Part shown: piece after piece, positions 44,155 through 53,271 of the stretch
How positions within the stretch are numbered: position 1 is the first letter of the stretch
Layout of the letters: every line of letters begins with the position of its first letter
Source of the DNA: Actinoplanes oblitus
GTDB lineage: Bacteria; Actinomycetota; Actinomycetes; Mycobacteriales; Micromonosporaceae
Direction of reading: 5' to 3'
Length of the DNA stretch: 64,000 nt
Assembly: GCF_030252345.1 (NCBI RefSeq)
Contig: NZ_CP126980.1
Location: 829,501-893,500 of the forward strand
Notes under the pieces: generated by a model
The model's input: only the letters and a program-made list of their open reading frames with translations
What the model was told of the DNA's origin: nothing
The model's database searches: none
Made by a program: the position numbers and the translations under genes

Positions 44155-45513
44155 ATGGACACGACGACCTGGGTGGGCGCCACCGCGAAACAGATCGCTA
44201 GGGCGGTCCGGCGCGGGGATACCAACGCCACCCAGGTCGTGGCCGACCACCTGGAGCAGATCGGCATCTCCGACCCGGCGCTCGGCGCGTTCCGGGTGGT
44301 CCGCGGCGGTGAGGCGATCACCGAGGCGGAAAAGGTCGACGAGCAGGAGGACCTGGCCAATCTCCCGCTGGCCGGGGTGCCGGTGGCGGTCAAGGAGAAC
44401 ACCGCGGTGGCCGGCCTGCCGACCTGGCACGGTTCGGCCGCGGCCCGTACCGCGGAGGTGGCCGAGGAGGACCACGAGGTGGTCCGCCGGCTGCGCGGGG
44501 CGGGCGCGGTGGTGGTCGGCGTCACGAAGATGCCGGAGATGGGTCTGTGGGCGGTCACCGACGACGAGAACGGGCCGACCCGCAATCCGTGGGACCTGGA
44601 CCGCACGCCCGGTGGCTCGTCCGGTGGCTCGGCCGCCGCGGTGGCCGCCGGGCTGGTCCCGATGGCGCAGGGCAACGACGGGCTCGGCTCGATCCGGATC
44701 CCGGCGGCCTGCTGCGGCCTGGTCGGCCTCAAGCCGGGCCGCGGCGTGGTGCCCGTCGACTTCGGCGACAAGGACTGGTTCGGCCTGGTGGAGAACGGCG
44801 TGCTGACCACCACGGTGGCGGACGCCGCGCTCGGCTTCAGCGTGCTGGCCGGGATGGCGCCGGCCAAGCTGGTCGAGCCGGCGCGGCTGCGGGTCGGGGT
44901 GTCGCTGCGCTCGCCGATCTCCGGGGTCAAGCCGGACGAGGCGAACGTCTCGGCGGTCACCAAGGCGTCGAAGCTGCTGGTCGACGCCGGGCACGACACG
45001 GTGGTGGCGGATCCGCGCTATCCCACCGCGGTGCAACTCGGCGTGCTGGCCACCTGGTTCGCCGGGGCGTACAAGAACTCCGAGGGTCTTGATCTGCGCA
45101 CCCTGCAGCCGCGCACCCGGCGGCACATCCGGCTCGGCCGGGCCGCGACCCGGGCCGGGCTGGTCCGCGAGTCGCAGCGGGCCGCGTGGCGGGAGCGGTC
45201 GATCGGCTTCTTCGCCGACCGCAACGTGGACCTGCTGCTCACCCCGGCGCTGGCCACCGCCCCGCCGCCGGCGCTGCAGTACTCGTCGATCCCGTGGTAC
45301 CGCAACATGCGCGCGAACGCCGAGTACGCGCCCTACGCGGCACCGTGGAACTTCGCCGGGCTGCCGGCCATCGTGGTGCCGGTCGGGTTCCGGCCGGACG
45401 GGCTGCCGCTCGCCGTGCAACTGGTCGGCCCGCCGGACTCGGAGCTGCTGCTGCTCTCGGTGGCCGGCCAGTTCGAGGTGCGGAACCCCTGGCAGCGTCA
45501 CGCCCTCGTGTGA
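44155..45513 (+). CDS. Amidase signature family hydrolase
   Basis: A 452-residue amidase. The Ser-cisSer-Lys triad is visible: Lys in [10 protein letters not shown] (about 79), cis-Ser in [12 protein letters not shown] (about 155), and nucleophilic Ser in [14 protein letters not shown] (about 178). [10 protein letters not shown] closes the signature. The substrate is unknown; it is not GatA by context, since gatB and gatC are absent. GGGAG lies 9 nt before the ATG. It sits between metB and ilvA on the same strand with short gaps. Confidence 0.9.
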   Translation: MDTTTWVGATAKQIARAVRRGDTNATQVVADHLEQIGISDPALGAFRVVRGGEAITEAEKVDEQEDLANLPLAGVPVAVKENTAVAGLPTWHGSAAARTAEVAEEDHEVVRRLRGAGAVVVGVTKMPEMGLWAVTDDENGPTRNPWDLDRTPGGSSGGSAAAVAAGLVPMAQGNDGLGSIRIPAACCGLVGLKPGRGVVPVDFGDKDWFGLVENGVLTTTVADAALGFSVLAGMAPAKLVEPARLRVGVSLRSPISGVKPDEANVSAVTKASKLLVDAGHDTVVADPRYPTAVQLGVLATWFAGAYKNSEGLDLRTLQPRTRRHIRLGRAATRAGLVRESQRAAWRERSIGFFADRNVDLLLTPALATAPPPALQYSSIPWYRNMRANAEYAPYAAPWNFAGLPAIVVPVGFRPDGLPLAVQLVGPPDSELLLLSVAGQFEVRNPWQRHALV

Positions 45514-45545
45514 TGAATCCCGGACGGGTGGCACGATGGGTCCCC

Positions 45546-46781
45546 ATGACCGACCTGCTCTCCCTGTCCGACGTCGAGGCGGCCCGGAAGCTGCTCGGCG
45601 AGGTCGTCAAGACCACGCCGCTGGTGACGTCCCGCCCGCTCTCCGAGATCACCGGGGTGCCGGTCTGGCTCAAGTGCGAGCACCAGCAGCGCGCCGGGTC
45701 CTACAAGGTGCGCGGCGCCTACACCCGGATCGCCCGGCTCTCCGAGGCCGAGCGGGCGCGCGGGGTGGTCGCGGCCAGCGCCGGTAATCACGCGCAGGGC
45801 GTGGCGCTGGCGGCCGGCCTGCTGGGCATCAAGGCGACCGTCTTCATGCCGGAGGGCGCGCCGCTGCCCAAGGTCACCGCGACCAAGGGGTACGGCGCTG
45901 CCGTCGAGTACGCCGGGACCAGCGTCGACGACGCGCTCGCCGCGGCCGGCGACTTCGCCCGGCGGACCGGGGCGGTGCTGATCCACCCGTTCGACCACCC
46001 GGACGTGATCGCCGGGCAGGGCACCGTCGCGCTGGAGATCCTGGAGCAGTGCCCGGAGGCGAGCACCATCGTCACCGCTGTCGGTGGCGGTGGACTGATC
46101 TCCGGCCTCGCCGTCGCGGCCAAGGCGCTCCGGCCCGACCTGCGGATCGTCGGGGTGCAGGCGAGCGGGGCCGCCGCGTTCCCGCCCTCGCTGGCCGCCG
46201 GTGCCCCGCACAAGCTGGACGCCTGCGCCACCATCGCGGACGGCATCGCCGTGCTGCGGCCCGGCGACCTCACCTTCGCGCACGTCGCCAAGCTGGTCGA
46301 CGACGTCGTCACGGTCACCGACGAGGACCTGTCGGCGGCGCTGCTGGTGCTTCTCGAGCGGCACAAGATGGTGGTCGAGCCGGCCGGCGCCGCCGCGGTG
46401 GCGGCCCTGCTCACCGGCGCCTACGTGCCACCGCGCGACGGCGGCCCGGTGGTGGCCGTGCTGTCCGGCGGCAACATCGACCCGATGCTGCTGCTGAAGG
46501 TCATCGAGCACGGTCTCGCCTCGGCCGGCCGCTACCTGCGCCTGGCGGTGCGCTGCACCGACCGGCCCGGCCAGCTGGCCCGGATGCTGCGCGAGATCGC
46601 CGAGCAGCGGGCCAACATCGTCGACGTGGTGCACTCCCGGCAGAGCCCCCGGCTGGGCTTCGGCGAGGTGGAGGTGGCGCTCTCGGTGGAGACCCGCGGC
46701 CCGGCCCACTCGGCGGCGCTGATCAGCGCCCTGCGCGACGCCGGTTACCGGGTCGCCCTGCTGGCCGACGCGACCCCCTGA
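45546..46781 (+). CDS. ilvA: Threonine ammonia-lyase with ACT domain
   Basis: Deaminates threonine to 2-oxobutyrate, leading to isoleucine. It has 411 residues. The PLP lysine is in RAGSYKVRGAYTR (about 53), SAGNHAQGVALAA and VGGGGLISGLA are the substrate and phosphate loops, and a C-terminal ACT domain (about 325-405) has RLAVRCTDRPGQLARMLREI. Its length matches the single-ACT, catabolic-like form common in actinobacteria rather than two-ACT E. coli IlvA. 2-Oxobutyrate is also a product of cystathionine lyase activity, linking it to metB. Confidence 0.93.
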   Translation: MTDLLSLSDVEAARKLLGEVVKTTPLVTSRPLSEITGVPVWLKCEHQQRAGSYKVRGAYTRIARLSEAERARGVVAASAGNHAQGVALAAGLLGIKATVFMPEGAPLPKVTATKGYGAAVEYAGTSVDDALAAAGDFARRTGAVLIHPFDHPDVIAGQGTVALEILEQCPEASTIVTAVGGGGLISGLAVAAKALRPDLRIVGVQASGAAAFPPSLAAGAPHKLDACATIADGIAVLRPGDLTFAHVAKLVDDVVTVTDEDLSAALLVLLERHKMVVEPAGAAAVAALLTGAYVPPRDGGPVVAVLSGGNIDPMLLLKVIEHGLASAGRYLRLAVRCTDRPGQLARMLREIAEQRANIVDVVHSRQSPRLGFGEVEVALSVETRGPAHSAALISALRDAGYRVALLADATP

Positions 46782-46826
46782 CCGGAGGTTGCCGAGGCGC
46801 CCGCCGACCATGGATGATCCTGCTTC

Positions 46827-48086
46827 GTGTCGATGGTCTCGGTGGTGACGAGCTGCCCGAAGTGCACGGCGGCGACGATCAGCAAGCGGTCCGCTGAGCC
46901 CTGGTGTCCCGCCTGTGAATGGAACCTGGACCGGTTCGAGGCGGACCGGGCGCCGGAGCTCGGCTGGCGCTGGCTGGACCGGCGGCTGTTCGGTGCGGCG
47001 TACCGGCTGACCGAGCGACAGTTCGCCGAGCTGAAGGGCGCGCCCCGGGCCGGCCGTCCGGCGTCCGCCGCCCGGATCGCCACCATCGCCCTGTCGGTGG
47101 TGCTGCTCGCCGCGGTCGCCGCGCTGCTGGTGACCGGCGTCTGGCTGGCCACCTACGACTTCTTCGCCCCGATCAACCTGATCGGGGCGTTGCTGGTGCT
47201 GATCGCTGTGGCGCTCCGCCCCCGCCTGGGCCGGCTGTCCCGACTCACCGCGGGCCGGCAGGAGCTGGACCGGTCCACCGCGCCGGCCCTGTTCGCGGTG
47301 ATCGAGCGGGTGGCCGCGGCGGTCGGCGCGCCGATGCCGGACGTGGTGCTGCTCTCCGCCGACCGGAACGCGTTCACCACCACGGTCGGGCTGCGCCGCC
47401 GTCGTGTGCTCTGCCTGGGCGCCCCGCTCTGGGCGGTGCTGGACCCGCAGGAACGGGTTGCGCTGCTGGGGCACGAGCTGGGCCACTTCGTGAACGGGGA
47501 CGTCCGCCGTGGCATGGTGACCCAGGCCGCGGTGACCACTCTCGGACAGGTGGCGTACCTGTTGGCGCCTCGGGGGCGCCGCAGCGGCTTCGTCGAGATG
47601 GTTGTCGACCTTCTGGCCCGGACGGCGGCCCGCCTCTTCCTGGTGCTGCACCTGGTGCTGGTGTGGATCAGCATGCGTGACTCCCAGCGCGCCGAGTACC
47701 GGGCCGACGAGATGGCGGCGCGGGCCGGCGGCAGCGACGCGGCGATCCGGCTGTCCGACCAGTTCCTGTTCGACGACGCGATCGACACCGTGGTGCGGCG
47801 GGAGGCTCGGGCCGGCAACGGCGCGGCGGCGTGGCGGACCGCCGCGGACGAGGCGCGCACCGGGCTGTCCGTGGACGTTTCGGCGTTCCGGCAGCTCAGT
47901 AGGCGTACCGAAGCATCGCTTTTCGCTTCTCATCCGCCCGCTGGACTGCGGGCCGGACTGATCGCCGCGCGGGCCGCCCAGCCGGCCGCTGTCGTCCTGA
48001 CGGAGCCGGAACGGGCCCGGATGGACGACGAGCTCGCGGCGCACTACGAGCGAGTGCGCCGCGAGCTCGCCGCAGCGGTCTGGTGA
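46827..48086 (+). CDS. M48 family zinc metallopeptidase (membrane)
   Basis: A 419-residue membrane protease. The N-terminus has two CxxC pairs (SCPKCTAAT, PWCPACEWN), a zinc-ribbon-like element. Two membrane spans lie near residues 90-115 and 120-135. The HExxH motif is LLGHELGHFVNGD (about 214-226), with the third ligand glutamate in EYRADEMAAR. Likely a HtpX-like quality-control peptidase. The GTG at 46827 is 6 nt after GATCCT and lacks a Shine-Dalgarno, suggesting a leaderless start. It converges on greA with a 3-bp gap. Confidence 0.87.
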   Translation: MSMVSVVTSCPKCTAATISKRSAEPWCPACEWNLDRFEADRAPELGWRWLDRRLFGAAYRLTERQFAELKGAPRAGRPASAARIATIALSVVLLAAVAALLVTGVWLATYDFFAPINLIGALLVLIAVALRPRLGRLSRLTAGRQELDRSTAPALFAVIERVAAAVGAPMPDVVLLSADRNAFTTTVGLRRRRVLCLGAPLWAVLDPQERVALLGHELGHFVNGDVRRGMVTQAAVTTLGQVAYLLAPRGRRSGFVEMVVDLLARTAARLFLVLHLVLVWISMRDSQRAEYRADEMAARAGGSDAAIRLSDQFLFDDAIDTVVRREARAGNGAAAWRTAADEARTGLSVDVSAFRQLSRRTEASLFASHPPAGLRAGLIAARAAQPAAVVLTEPERARMDDELAAHYERVRRELAAAVW

Positions 48087-48089
48087 GGG

Positions 48090-48584
48090 TCAGCCCTCGA
48101 AGGCGCCGAACTTGACGACGGTGACCTTGATGTCGGCGCCGCTGGGCGCGGTGTAGGTCACGGTCTGGCCCGGGCGGGCGCCGAGGATCGCCTTGCCGAG
48201 CGCCGACTCCGGGCTGTACACGGTGAGGTCGGTGGTCGACGAGATCTCCCGCGAGCCGAGCAGGAACGTCTCGGTGTCGGCCTGGTCGTCGTCGAAGTAG
48301 ATCGTCACGACCGAGCCGGGCACCACGCTGTCGGCGGCCTGGACCTCGCCGACCTCGGCGTTGCGCAGGAACTCCTTCAAGTACAGGATCCGGCCCTCCT
48401 GGCGGCTCTGCTCCTCGCGGGCCGCGTGGTAGCCGCCGTTCTCCCGGAGGTCGCCCTCCTCGCGCCGGGCGTTGATCTCCGCCGCTATCGCCGGCCGGCC
48501 TGCGATCAACTCGTCGAGCTCGGCCTGCAGCCGGTCGTATGCGTCCTGGGAGAGCCAGGTCTTCGGCGCCTCGGAACTGGACAC
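48090..48584 (-). CDS. greA: Transcription elongation factor GreA
   Basis: Rescues backtracked RNA polymerase by stimulating transcript cleavage. It has 164 residues. The N-terminal coiled-coil hairpin has the acidic tip REEGDLRENGGYHAAREEQ (about 41-59); the C-terminal FKBP-like domain is GSVVTIYFDDD ... SPESALGKAILGARPGQTV. GTG start with AAGGAG 7 nt upstream. A -10-like TAAGGT on the minus strand at 48671-48676 would give a leader of about 80 nt. The greA-DUF4307-mca order equals that of M. tuberculosis. Confidence 0.96.
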   Translation of the reverse strand: MSSSEAPKTWLSQDAYDRLQAELDELIAGRPAIAAEINARREEGDLRENGGYHAAREEQSRQEGRILYLKEFLRNAEVGEVQAADSVVPGSVVTIYFDDDQADTETFLLGSREISSTTDLTVYSPESALGKAILGARPGQTVTYTAPSGADIKVTVVKFGAFEG

Positions 48585-48721
48585 GGTCGATCTCCTTGCT
48601 GGACGTGAAGTGCGAAAAGCTGAAACGGGCAGTGCACAACGTGAGTGCGTCGGAACGCAGCGAATCACCAACCTTACCAGCGGTACGCCGCACGCCGGAC
48701 CGGTCGATCTCCCGCCCGAGG

Positions 48722-49144
48722 TCAGCCGGCCGGGCGGCAGCTCATCACGTCGCCCACCGAACCGCGCGCGGTCGTCGGCACCGTCTCGGAGACCACTACC
48801 TCGCCGCCGCCGTCCGGGGCGGGCACGGTGACGGTCCGGGTTCCCAACTCGTAACCCTGGTAATCGCGGGCCCGCAGCACGCAGGAGGCGGTCTCGCCGG
48901 CCGGCACCCGGACCCGGAATTTGATCACCATCTGGGTGTCGGCGGGCTCGTTCCAGCCGATGATCTCCGGGCGGTAATCGGTCTGCCCGAATTTCTGGTA
49001 ATAGGCCCAGGTCACCCCGAGGGCGGCGATCCCGAAGACGGCGGCGGCCACGATCAGCGGCAGCGGGCGGCGCCGGCGGCCGTCCCGGCGCCGGCCGTAT
49101 CGCCCGGGCGGGAAAACCGGAGTTGTGGCGCGCGTCTCGCTCAC
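48722..49144 (-). CDS. DUF4307 membrane protein
   Basis: A 140-residue bitopic protein: Arg-rich cytoplasmic tail (PPGRYGRRRDGRRRRP), one span (LPLIVAAAVFGIAALGVTWAY, about 28-48) and an extracytoplasmic domain beginning YQKFGQTDYRPEIIGW, with two cysteines (ASCVLRA, VMSCRP). Function unknown. It lies head-to-head with mca, as in mycobacteria, which hints at a link to mycothiol or to the envelope. GTG start with a GAGAGGG-type element somewhat far upstream. Confidence 0.87.
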   Translation of the reverse strand: MSETRATTPVFPPGRYGRRRDGRRRRPLPLIVAAAVFGIAALGVTWAYYQKFGQTDYRPEIIGWNEPADTQMVIKFRVRVPAGETASCVLRARDYQGYELGTRTVTVPAPDGGGEVVVSETVPTTARGSVGDVMSCRPAG

Positions 49145-49276
49145 CTGGCGGCCCTCTCGTGCGTTTGTCGTCGGGTAATCGGCAAGAATGGCAGTGTTTC
49201 ATCATCGCAGCCGAGCTCGCGCTGTCGGCCGGCAGGCTGCTGGCTGGCAGGCCAGGTCGAGAGGGTCTTAACAACT

Positions 49277-50158
49277 GTGGCTGAGCAACTGCGTCTCATG
49301 ACTGTGCACGCGCACCCCGACGACGAGTCCAGCAAGGGTGCCGCCACGATGGCGAAATACGTCGCGGAGGGTGCCCAGGTGCTCGTGGCCACCTGTACCG
49401 GCGGCGAGCGCGGCAGCGTGCTGAACCCGAAGATGGACCGCCCCGAGGTGCTGGCGGACATCACCAACATCCGCCGCAAGGAGATGGACCGGGCCCGCGA
49501 GATCCTCGGGGTGGACCAGGCCTGGCTCGGCTTCGTCGACTCCGGGCTGCCCGAGGGCGACCCGCTGCCGCCGCTGCCGGAGGGCTGCTTCGGCCTGCAG
49601 GACCCGCAGGAGGCGGCGAAACCGCTGATCAAGCTGATCCGCGAGTTCCGCCCGCACGTCATGACCACCTATGACGAGAACGGCGGTTACCCGCACCCCG
49701 ACCACATCATGTGCCACAAGGTGTCGGTGGTCGCGTTCGACCAGGCCGGTGACCCGGAGCTCTACCCGGAGCTGGGTGAGCCGTGGCAGCCACTGAAGCT
49801 GTACTACAACTCCGGCTGGACCCGGGCGCGGATGCTCGCGCTGCACGAGGGCATGCTCGCGGCCGGGCTGGAGTCGCCGTACGCGGAGTGGCTGGAGAAA
49901 TGGTCGGACCGGCAGGACCGGGGCGACAAGATCACCACCCGGGTCGAGTGCGGGGAGTACTTCGCGGTCCGCGACGACGCGCTGCGCGCGCACGCCACCC
50001 AGGTGGATCCGGACGGGTTCTGGTTCCACATCCCGCTGGAGATGCAGCAGAAGGTGTGGCCGACCGAGGACTTCGAGCTGGCCCGCTCACTGGTGGACAG
50101 CCCGATTCCGGAGTCCGACCTGTTCGCGGGCATCCGGGAGAAGGTCGAGGCGGCCTGA
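49277..50158 (+). CDS. mca: Mycothiol conjugate amidase
   Basis: Zinc amidase that cleaves mycothiol S-conjugates to release mercapturic acids for export, the actinobacterial counterpart of glutathione detoxification. It has 293 residues. The LmbE-like zinc motif is TVHAHPDDESSKG (His13, Asp16), and YDENGGYPHPDHIMCHK supplies the second metal ligand region. The length and the lysine-containing SSKGAATMAKY favour Mca over MshB. The GTG at 49277 is taken; an in-frame ATG at 49298 is too close to the active site to be likely. Followed 16 bp later by a small membrane gene. Confidence 0.93.
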   Translation: MAEQLRLMTVHAHPDDESSKGAATMAKYVAEGAQVLVATCTGGERGSVLNPKMDRPEVLADITNIRRKEMDRAREILGVDQAWLGFVDSGLPEGDPLPPLPEGCFGLQDPQEAAKPLIKLIREFRPHVMTTYDENGGYPHPDHIMCHKVSVVAFDQAGDPELYPELGEPWQPLKLYYNSGWTRARMLALHEGMLAAGLESPYAEWLEKWSDRQDRGDKITTRVECGEYFAVRDDALRAHATQVDPDGFWFHIPLEMQQKVWPTEDFELARSLVDSPIPESDLFAGIREKVEAA

Positions 50159-50162
50159 GCAG

Positions 50163-50168
50163 TACGCT
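50163..50168 (+). promoter_or_regulatory. Putative leaderless promoter -10
   Basis: TACGCT, exactly 6 nt before the GTG at 50175. Confidence 0.5.
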
Positions 50169-50174
50169 TGGGTC

Positions 50175-50525
50175 GTGGACATTCTCGCGGTCAACAACTT
50201 CGGGGACACCCGGGGCGGCGGCCTCGCCGGCCCCATGGGCCTGTTCCTGATCGTCCTGATGTGTATTGCGACGGTCGCGTTGATCCGCAACATGAACAAG
50301 CGCATCCGTCGGCTTCCCGACAGTTTTGACGCCGAAGCCGAGCGTGGACGTGTGGCGGAAATCGCGCGGCTCAATGCGGATCTCGAGCGGTCCGGCGGCG
50401 ACGGCACCGGTGATGTCGAAGCGGATCGATCGACCAAGACCGGCGGTGGCGCGGAGTCCGAGGTGGCGGCGGTCGCCGACGACAAAACCGAGTCCGCATC
50501 GGACACCGGCCGCGACTCGCGCTGA
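50175..50525 (+). CDS. Small membrane protein downstream of mca
   Basis: A 116-residue protein, function unknown. One membrane span near residues 19-38 (PMGLFLIVLMCIATVALI) is followed by a basic turn (RNMNKRIRRLPDSFD) and an acidic, low-complexity tail. Position after mca matches Rv1083 of M. tuberculosis. GTG start, 6 nt after TACGCT, no Shine-Dalgarno. Confidence 0.75.
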   Translation: MDILAVNNFGDTRGGGLAGPMGLFLIVLMCIATVALIRNMNKRIRRLPDSFDAEAERGRVAEIARLNADLERSGGDGTGDVEADRSTKTGGGAESEVAAVADDKTESASDTGRDSR

Positions 50526-50531
50526 TCGTCG

Positions 50532-50573
50532 CGTCGCCCATCGCACCGGCCGTCCGGCCCGCGGTGGGCGACG
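50532..50573 (+). terminator. Terminator after mca-linked gene
   Basis: A 13-bp stem (50532-50544 with 50561-50573, one wobble pair) with a 16-nt loop, 7 nt after the stop codon. Confidence 0.65.
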
Positions 50574-50625
50574 AGTGGCGCCGGTCGTTCGCCGTCAAGC
50601 CCTGTTGCGTTCATCGGTATTGATT

Positions 50626-50631
50626 TAGCCT
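50626..50631 (+). promoter_or_regulatory. Putative -10 of the leader-ORF/GGDEF-EAL transcript
   Basis: TAGCCT with a GTTGCG/TTGCGT element 15-17 nt upstream. It would give about 45 nt of leader before the small ORF at 50684. Confidence 0.35.
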
Positions 50632-50683
50632 TCCGCCGGGGGCCATACGGCTTCCGGGACCCTGCGCGGAAGGGGGCGCCGAG

Positions 50684-50764
50684 ATGAGTGCATTCCGGCG
50701 CCGAGTCGCTCCAGGGCATCTGCACGTGCATCGTCTCGTGCCATGCCGGCAGGCGCGATCATGA
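50684..50764 (+). CDS. 26-residue leader ORF coupled to GGDEF-EAL gene
   Basis: ATG at 50684 with GGAAGGGGG about 7 nt upstream, a better Shine-Dalgarno than the main gene has. It encodes MSAFRRRVAPGHLHVHRLVP plus six residues, basic and with three histidines. Its TGA (50762-50764) overlaps the ATG at 50761 of the GGDEF-EAL gene as ATGA, the hallmark of translational coupling. No homologue is known to me, so a regulatory role for its translation rather than its product is the simplest reading. Confidence 0.55.
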   Translation: MSAFRRRVAPGHLHVHRLVPCRQARS

Positions 50765-53271
50765 GCGGTCCATCCGCACCGCACCGTCGTGCGTGGACCG
50801 CCCTGACCGGCCGTTCCCGGCCGGTGCGCGTGCTGACCGTCACCGTCGTGGTCGCCGCCGTCGCCGCGGTGCTCCTCGGCGCGCTGCAACCCCCGCACCT
50901 GCCGCCCGGCAGCCCGCTCTCCGCCGTGGACGGCGTCTGCGTGGCCACCGTGCTGGCCGCCATCGCTCAGCTGGCCGGCCTGCGCTTCCGGCTCGGGCCG
51001 GACGCGATCTCGGTGAGCTGGGCCGAGGCGGCGGTGGTGGTCGGCCTGGTGATCTGCCCGGCCGGCTGGCTGCCGGCCGCCACCCTGGCCGGTATCGGCG
51101 CCGCCTGGCTGCTGCTGGCCTGGCTGACCGGGGTGCGCAACCCGGCCGAGATCGTCCACCTGGTCGCCTCGATGACGCTCGGTGTCTCGGCGGCCGCCCT
51201 GGTCACGTCGCTGCTGGCCGACGGCGCCGGGGTGCGCAGCGGCCGGCTGGCGCTGGCCCTGGTCGCCGGTGCGGCCACCTACTTACTGATCACTTTCGGC
51301 CTGGTGGTGCTCACCCTCACCCTGGAGCGCGACGTCCCGCCGGCCCAGCTCGCCGCCAAGGTGCTCTACGCCAAGGCGCCGATGTCGGCCGGCAACGTGA
51401 TCGTCGGCCTCGGCGCGGTCGTCGCGCTGGTCCGCGAGCCGCTCTGGCTGCTCGCCTTCGGCCCGGCGCTGTGGCTGCTGCACCGCACCTACCGCTTCCA
51501 CCTGCGGGCCGCCGAGGAGCGCCGGATGTGGGAGGCGTTCGCCGCCGCCACCGCGCGCCTGCCCGGTGTGAGCGAGGCCGAGGTGGCCCGGGCCGGACTG
51601 CGCGGCGCGCTGGACGTCTTCGGTGCCCGCCGCGTGCAACTGGAGTTGCGCTCCGAGCGGGGCAGCCGGAAATACACCGAGGACGGGCCCGGGCAGAGCC
51701 CGGACGTCACGCACTCCGGGCCGGCGGTCACCCGCAGCATGGCGGTGGCCGGCCGGCCGGTCGGCGAGCTCACCCTGTGGCTCGGCGAGCCGACCCTGCC
51801 GGTGCCGCACGACGAGGCGGCGCTCACCGCGTACGGGGAGGCGCTGGCCGGGGCGCTCCGCGACGCGGCCGCCCACCAGCGGATCGCCGAGCTGGACGCC
51901 CGGGTCGCGCACGACCGGGTGCACGACCCGCTGACCGGGCTGATCAACCGGGCCGCGCTGGTCAGCGACGGGGACGCGGTGCTGCGCGCCGGCGAGCGCG
52001 GCCGGCCGGCCGCCCTGCTGCTGCTCGACGTGGTGGACTTCCGCGAGGTGAACAGCACGCTCGGGCACCGCGGCGGCGACGAGGTGTTGCGGCTGATCGC
52101 CGAGCGGCTCACCGAGCAGGCCCGGCCCGGCGAGCTGGTCGCGCGGACCGGCGACGACGAGTTCGCCCTGCTGGTGCCCCGGCTGACCACGCTGGCCGGC
52201 GCCTCCGGGGCGCCGCACTCGCTCTCCCAGGCCCTGCGCCGGGCCCGGGAGCTGGTCGAGCAGCTGCGGCTGCCGATGCGGGTGGCCGGGGTGCGGCTCG
52301 CCGTCGAGGTGACCGTCGGCGCTGTGGTCGCCCCGGCCGGCCAGGTCGAGGTGGGTGAGCTGCTGCGCCGCGCCGCGCTGGCCGCCGGCCGGGCCCGGGA
52401 GCAGGGGCTGACCGTCGGCACGTACGACAGCGGCCAGGACGCCAGCAGCACCGACCGGCTGGCGCTGCTCGCCGAGCTGCAGGACGCGTTCGCCGCCGAC
52501 GACCAGATCGTGCTGCACCTGCAGCCCGCCGTCGATCTGATCACCGCTGAGCCGACCGGCTGCGAGGCGCTGGTCCGCTGGCGGCACCCGCGGCGCGGCC
52601 AGCTCTCCCCGGCCGAGTTCCTGCCCGCGGTGGAGCGCAGCGAGCTGCTCATCCCGTTCACCCGGCGGGTGCTCGACCTGGCCCTGGCCGCCGCCGCCGA
52701 CTGGACGGCGCACGGCATCGACGTGCCGGTCTCGGTCAACGTGTCGGCTCGCAGCCTGACCGACCCGACCTTCCCGGCCCAGGTCACCGAGGCGCTGCGG
52801 CGGCACCGGACCCCGGCCTCCCGGCTGGTCCTGGAGATCACCGAGTCGGTGGCGATCAGCGAGCAGGAGATCGTCGACGAGGTCCTCGCGCGGCTGCGGG
52901 CCGGTGGGGTGCAGGTCTCGCTGGACGACTTCGGCACTGGGTTCTCCTCGCTCGCCTCGGTCACCCGGATGCCCGTCGACGAGATCAAGATCGACCGTAC
53001 GTTCGTGGACGAGATGATCGACTCGGCGGCGGCCGGCGCTGTGGTGCGCGGCGCTGTCGAGCTGGGCGCGCGGCTCGGCGTCCGGGTGGTGGCCGAGGGG
53101 ATCGAGACCGTCGAGCAGCGTGCGGCGCTGATCGCGCTCGGCTGCCCGTCCGCACAGGGTTACCACTTCTGCAAGCCGATGCCCGCTGACAAGATCGTGC
53201 AGGCGCTGTCCCAGCTGCGGGACTCCTCGTCGGCCAAGGTGACCCCGCTGCGCGCCGACGACGCCTCCTGA
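50761..53271 (+). CDS. Membrane GGDEF-EAL protein (probable c-di-GMP phosphodiesterase)
   Basis: An 836-residue protein. Its N-terminal membrane region (about 22-240) has several spans, for instance VLTVTVVVAAVAAVLLGAL. A linker follows, then a GGDEF domain (about 375-540) whose signature reads ARTGDDEFALLVP, i.e. GDDEF at about 464-468, so cyclase activity is doubtful. The EAL domain (about 565-820) keeps CEALVRWRHP (about 601), EITESV, DDFGTGFSSL (about 722), EIKIDRTFV, VVAEGIET and QGYHFCKPMP, so phosphodiesterase activity is likely. Codon 175 (51283-51285) is TTA, read by the tRNA-Leu at 25 kb. The ATG at 50761 overlaps the leader ORF stop; an ATG at 50743 is less likely. Confidence 0.9.
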   Translation: MSGPSAPHRRAWTALTGRSRPVRVLTVTVVVAAVAAVLLGALQPPHLPPGSPLSAVDGVCVATVLAAIAQLAGLRFRLGPDAISVSWAEAAVVVGLVICPAGWLPAATLAGIGAAWLLLAWLTGVRNPAEIVHLVASMTLGVSAAALVTSLLADGAGVRSGRLALALVAGAATYLLITFGLVVLTLTLERDVPPAQLAAKVLYAKAPMSAGNVIVGLGAVVALVREPLWLLAFGPALWLLHRTYRFHLRAAEERRMWEAFAAATARLPGVSEAEVARAGLRGALDVFGARRVQLELRSERGSRKYTEDGPGQSPDVTHSGPAVTRSMAVAGRPVGELTLWLGEPTLPVPHDEAALTAYGEALAGALRDAAAHQRIAELDARVAHDRVHDPLTGLINRAALVSDGDAVLRAGERGRPAALLLLDVVDFREVNSTLGHRGGDEVLRLIAERLTEQARPGELVARTGDDEFALLVPRLTTLAGASGAPHSLSQALRRARELVEQLRLPMRVAGVRLAVEVTVGAVVAPAGQVEVGELLRRAALAAGRAREQGLTVGTYDSGQDASSTDRLALLAELQDAFAADDQIVLHLQPAVDLITAEPTGCEALVRWRHPRRGQLSPAEFLPAVERSELLIPFTRRVLDLALAAAADWTAHGIDVPVSVNVSARSLTDPTFPAQVTEALRRHRTPASRLVLEITESVAISEQEIVDEVLARLRAGGVQVSLDDFGTGFSSLASVTRMPVDEIKIDRTFVDEMIDSAAAGAVVRGAVELGARLGVRVVAEGIETVEQRAALIALGCPSAQGYHFCKPMPADKIVQALSQLRDSSSAKVTPLRADDAS

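Noticed and set aside
50641..50742. c-di-GMP riboswitch upstream of the GGDEF-EAL gene
   Set aside because: No GEMM consensus elements recognised; the small leader ORF explains the spacing better.
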